Source: Lachnospiraceae bacterium G41
GTDB lineage: Bacteria; Bacillota; Clostridia; Lachnospirales; Lachnospiraceae
Length of the DNA stretch: 64,000 nt
Assembly: GCA_900100245.1 (NCBI GenBank)
Contig: FNEU01000001.1
Span: forward strand, 372,001 to 436,000
Reading direction: 5' to 3'
Shown here piece by piece: positions 62,301-64,000 of this stretch (positions are counted from its first letter, which is position 1; each line of letters begins with the position of its first letter). Under the pieces are notes generated by a model. The model was not told the DNA's origin, did no database searches, and was given only the letters and a program-made list of their open reading frames with translations. The translations under genes were made by a program, and so were the position numbers.

Positions 62301-64000
62301 TTATCTCTTGTTAATCTCGTTGTAAAGATCTACAAGGTTCTTAGCGTTTGCATCGTCACAAGCCTTGAGATAGTTATCCCATTCTGCATCGATGTCTTTC
62401 TTACCTGTTACAAAGTTAAGTGTCCAGGTGTTGATTGTATCTACCAAAGGAGTCTTCCAAAGGTTGATCTGCTCGTTCTCATCAGGAGTAGAAGCAAGAG
62501 CGGGGTTAAGAGGTCTGATATCTCTGTACTGAGAAATTCTCTTGGAGAAGTCCTGAAGTGCGGGAGTTAAGTTATCATCTCTCTGGTCTACTCTGTGTGC
62601 ATACCAGAAGTTACCGCCTGCATAACCGTATTCAAGTCTCATATCCTTGTTGTCTGAATCATCATCGGGTGTAGGATCTGCATAGCCTAAGCCTGAGCAG
62701 TACCAGCCGTCTGCAAGAACTTTCTGACCGTCAACTACGTTGTATGTTTCGCCTTCAATGCCCCATTTAATGAGATCGTAAGCTTCATCTGAGTAGAATA
62801 ACCAGTCAACGAATCTTAACATCTTGATGAAATCTTCTTCGCCGAGTTCATCATATGCTTTCTTGGAGATCATAACACCGTTTTCAAGTCTGGAGTTCTC
62901 TGCCATGTAGTTGTTAAGTCCCTTAGGAGTTACCATGAGATATGTCTCATATGTCTTGCCTTCAGAACCCATACCTGTCTGAAGACCTGATTCGAATGCT
63001 GCAACCTGACCACGGTTAACAGAAATGATAGCTGTTTCGCCACGATAGAACTTGTTAGTAGCTACTGAGTCGTCCTGAGTAAATGTTTCGGGATCAAGGA
63101 TACCGCCCTTAACGAACTTGTTAGCTGTCTTAACGAATTCTTTGTAATCATCGGTTGTTGAGGAAAGGAACCATTCGCCCTTAGCCTGATCGTACTGGAT
63201 ACAATCAGCTACTGCCCAACCTGAAGCTACGTTGTATGAGAAGCCCATGATCTTAAGAAGGTTACCGCCGTTACCCTGTCCGGATTCCTGTCCGCACCAG
63301 AGGTCTGACCAGATGTAGTCAGATTCGGAGCACATTCCTTCTTCTACCATGTAAGCTTTAACTTTAACTAATGCATCATATAAATCATCGTATGTCATAT
63401 CTTTTTCAAGAGAAGCGATATCTATGCCTGCTCCGTCAAAGAGGTCTTTTCTTACCATGAAGAAGTAATCCTGGTTAGGTGATTCATGCATACCGGGAAG
63501 TCTGTAGAAGTTACCATCGTTACGTGTGATTGTATCGAGGTCGGGCTGCATGTTGTAATCTTCAACGAATTTTGTGAAGTTAGGCATAAACTGTGTCCAC
63601 TTTGAGACGGGAACGATAGCGCCACCGTCAACGTATCTGGACTCGTCGTATGTCTTGGGGATGATGTAAGGTGCATCACCGGCGTTGATCGAAAGAGCGA
63701 TCTTGTCGTTGTAGTCGCCTGAATCGATGCTTGTAAGATCAAGAGTAACGTTTGTTCTTAATCTGATCTGTTCAAACACACCGTCTGTCTTCCACTTATC
63801 TGTCATGGGATACCATGAAGCATCTGAGAAGGACATTGAATATGTCACAGGGTCATCTGAGTAGAAGTGCTCACCGAATGTGTAACCAAGTTCTTCAACA
63901 GGTTCTACTACGGTGCTTCCATCATCTGTAGTCGAAACTGTGTTGTTGTCAACTGCAGTTTGACTGGGTGCGGGTTCTTCGTTTGAACCACCTTTGCCAT
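62301..64000 (-). CDS. Extracellular sugar-binding lipoprotein of an ABC transporter (5' end off the window)
   Basis: An open frame of 566 codons runs to the right edge, so the true start and signal peptide are outside. The most N-terminal visible residues (GKGGSNEEPAPSQTAVDNNT) are the Gly/Ser/Pro/Thr linker that usually follows a lipobox Cys. The body (WKTDGVFEQIRLRTNVTLDLTS, NAGDAPYIIPKTYDES, VRKDLFDGAGIDIAS) matches family 1 solute-binding proteins of the LplA/YtcQ type, which feed oligosaccharides to CUT1 ABC transporters. The uxu genes next to it make a uronate or oligouronide ligand plausible (inference). A shorter frame from the GTG at 63848 is rejected because coding clearly continues upstream. 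Confidence 0.88.
   Translation of the reverse strand, partial: GKGGSNEEPAPSQTAVDNNTVSTTDDGSTVVEPVEELGYTFGEHFYSDDPVTYSMSFSDASWYPMTDKWKTDGVFEQIRLRTNVTLDLTSIDSGDYNDKIALSINAGDAPYIIPKTYDESRYVDGGAIVPVSKWTQFMPNFTKFVEDYNMQPDLDTITRNDGNFYRLPGMHESPNQDYFFMVRKDLFDGAGIDIASLEKDMTYDDLYDALVKVKAYMVEEGMCSESDYIWSDLWCGQESGQGNGGNLLKIMGFSYNVASGWAVADCIQYDQAKGEWFLSSTTDDYKEFVKTANKFVKGGILDPETFTQDDSVATNKFYRGETAIISVNRGQVAAFESGLQTGMGSEGKTYETYLMVTPKGLNNYMAENSRLENGVMISKKAYDELGEEDFIKMLRFVDWLFYSDEAYDLIKWGIEGETYNVVDGQKVLADGWYCSGLGYADPTPDDDSDNKDMRLEYGYAGGNFWYAHRVDQRDDNLTPALQDFSKRISQYRDIRPLNPALASTPDENEQINLWKTPLVDTINTWTLNFVTGKKDIDAEWDNYLKACDDANAKNLVDLYNEINKR

Overview
The window reads as chromosomal core DNA of a strictly anaerobic, low-to-mid GC Gram-positive of the Clostridia, most likely a Lachnospiraceae (Butyrivibrio/Roseburia-like). 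The indications are pyruvate:ferredoxin oxidoreductase, a PPi-dependent phosphofructokinase, HrcA/CIRCE heat-shock control, the rimP-nusA-ylxR-ylxQ-infB-rbfA order, rho-rpmE-yqhQ-prmC-prfA, a two-gene SUF-like Fe-S system, and AAGGAGG-type ribosome sites with TTGACA/TATAAT promoters. Family assignment is inference; no 16S gene is present. Most genes lie on the minus strand. I see no phage, intact insertion sequence or CRISPR, and no gene-free stretch above 300 bp.

Left part (1-8.3 kb): the start of a lipoprotein gene cut by the edge; htpG behind a perfect CIRCE operator and a consensus promoter; a degenerate parvulin-like lipoprotein; glyA; a small exported protein; an orphan barstar; and a plus-strand LtaS-like sulfatase-fold enzyme. 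Next (8.3-19.2 kb): nifJ with a highly structured 5' leader; a plus-strand trio (GtrII-like membrane protein, AraC regulator, PEBP-domain lipoprotein) with a candidate AraC operator and a hairpin that occludes the lipoprotein's ribosome site; queT behind a preQ1-riboswitch-like leader; and pfp. From 19.2 to 31 kb: hsp20 behind a second perfect CIRCE, asnS, tRNA-Leu, a MATE transporter, an Arg-His-Gln-Lys tRNA operon, a zinc-ribbon/TPR membrane protein, a 45-residue small protein, folC, valS and a Na/Pi-PhoU protein.

Middle (30.6-46 kb): the translation/transcription operon rimP-nusA-ylxR-ylxQ-infB-rbfA-nrnA-ribF, which lacks truB at its usual place; a second AraC regulator with no visible Shine-Dalgarno; a PAS-GGDEF protein; then prfA, prmC, a YqhQ-like protein with a long acidic repeat tail, rpmE and rho. 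Right part (46-64 kb): a DHH phosphoesterase, an acyl-CoA synthetase-like AMP ligase, two small proteins, NhaC, PepD with an upstream membrane-anchored trypsin-like protease, an SmsCB-type Fe-S scaffold/ATPase pair, a RelQ-like alarmone synthetase, a guanine-deaminase-like enzyme and a CPBP protease. Last comes a hexuronate module (solute-binding protein, uxuA, a fused eda-kdgK, uxuB) that encodes every step from fructuronate to pyruvate plus glyceraldehyde 3-phosphate in three genes.

The most interesting structures outside genes are: a four-copy palindromic repeat family with symmetric mismatches at conserved positions (22.87, 47.01, 47.06 and 53.43 kb); the paired CIRCE sites on htpG and hsp20; the structured nifJ leader; the AraC-site/-10/ribosome-site hairpin before the PEBP lipoprotein; and GC-rich hairpins without U-tracts after nifJ, pfp and the sugar-binding protein. 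I did not find a clearly new multi-gene system. The best candidates for undescribed biology are the repeat family and the regulated PEBP-lipoprotein locus.
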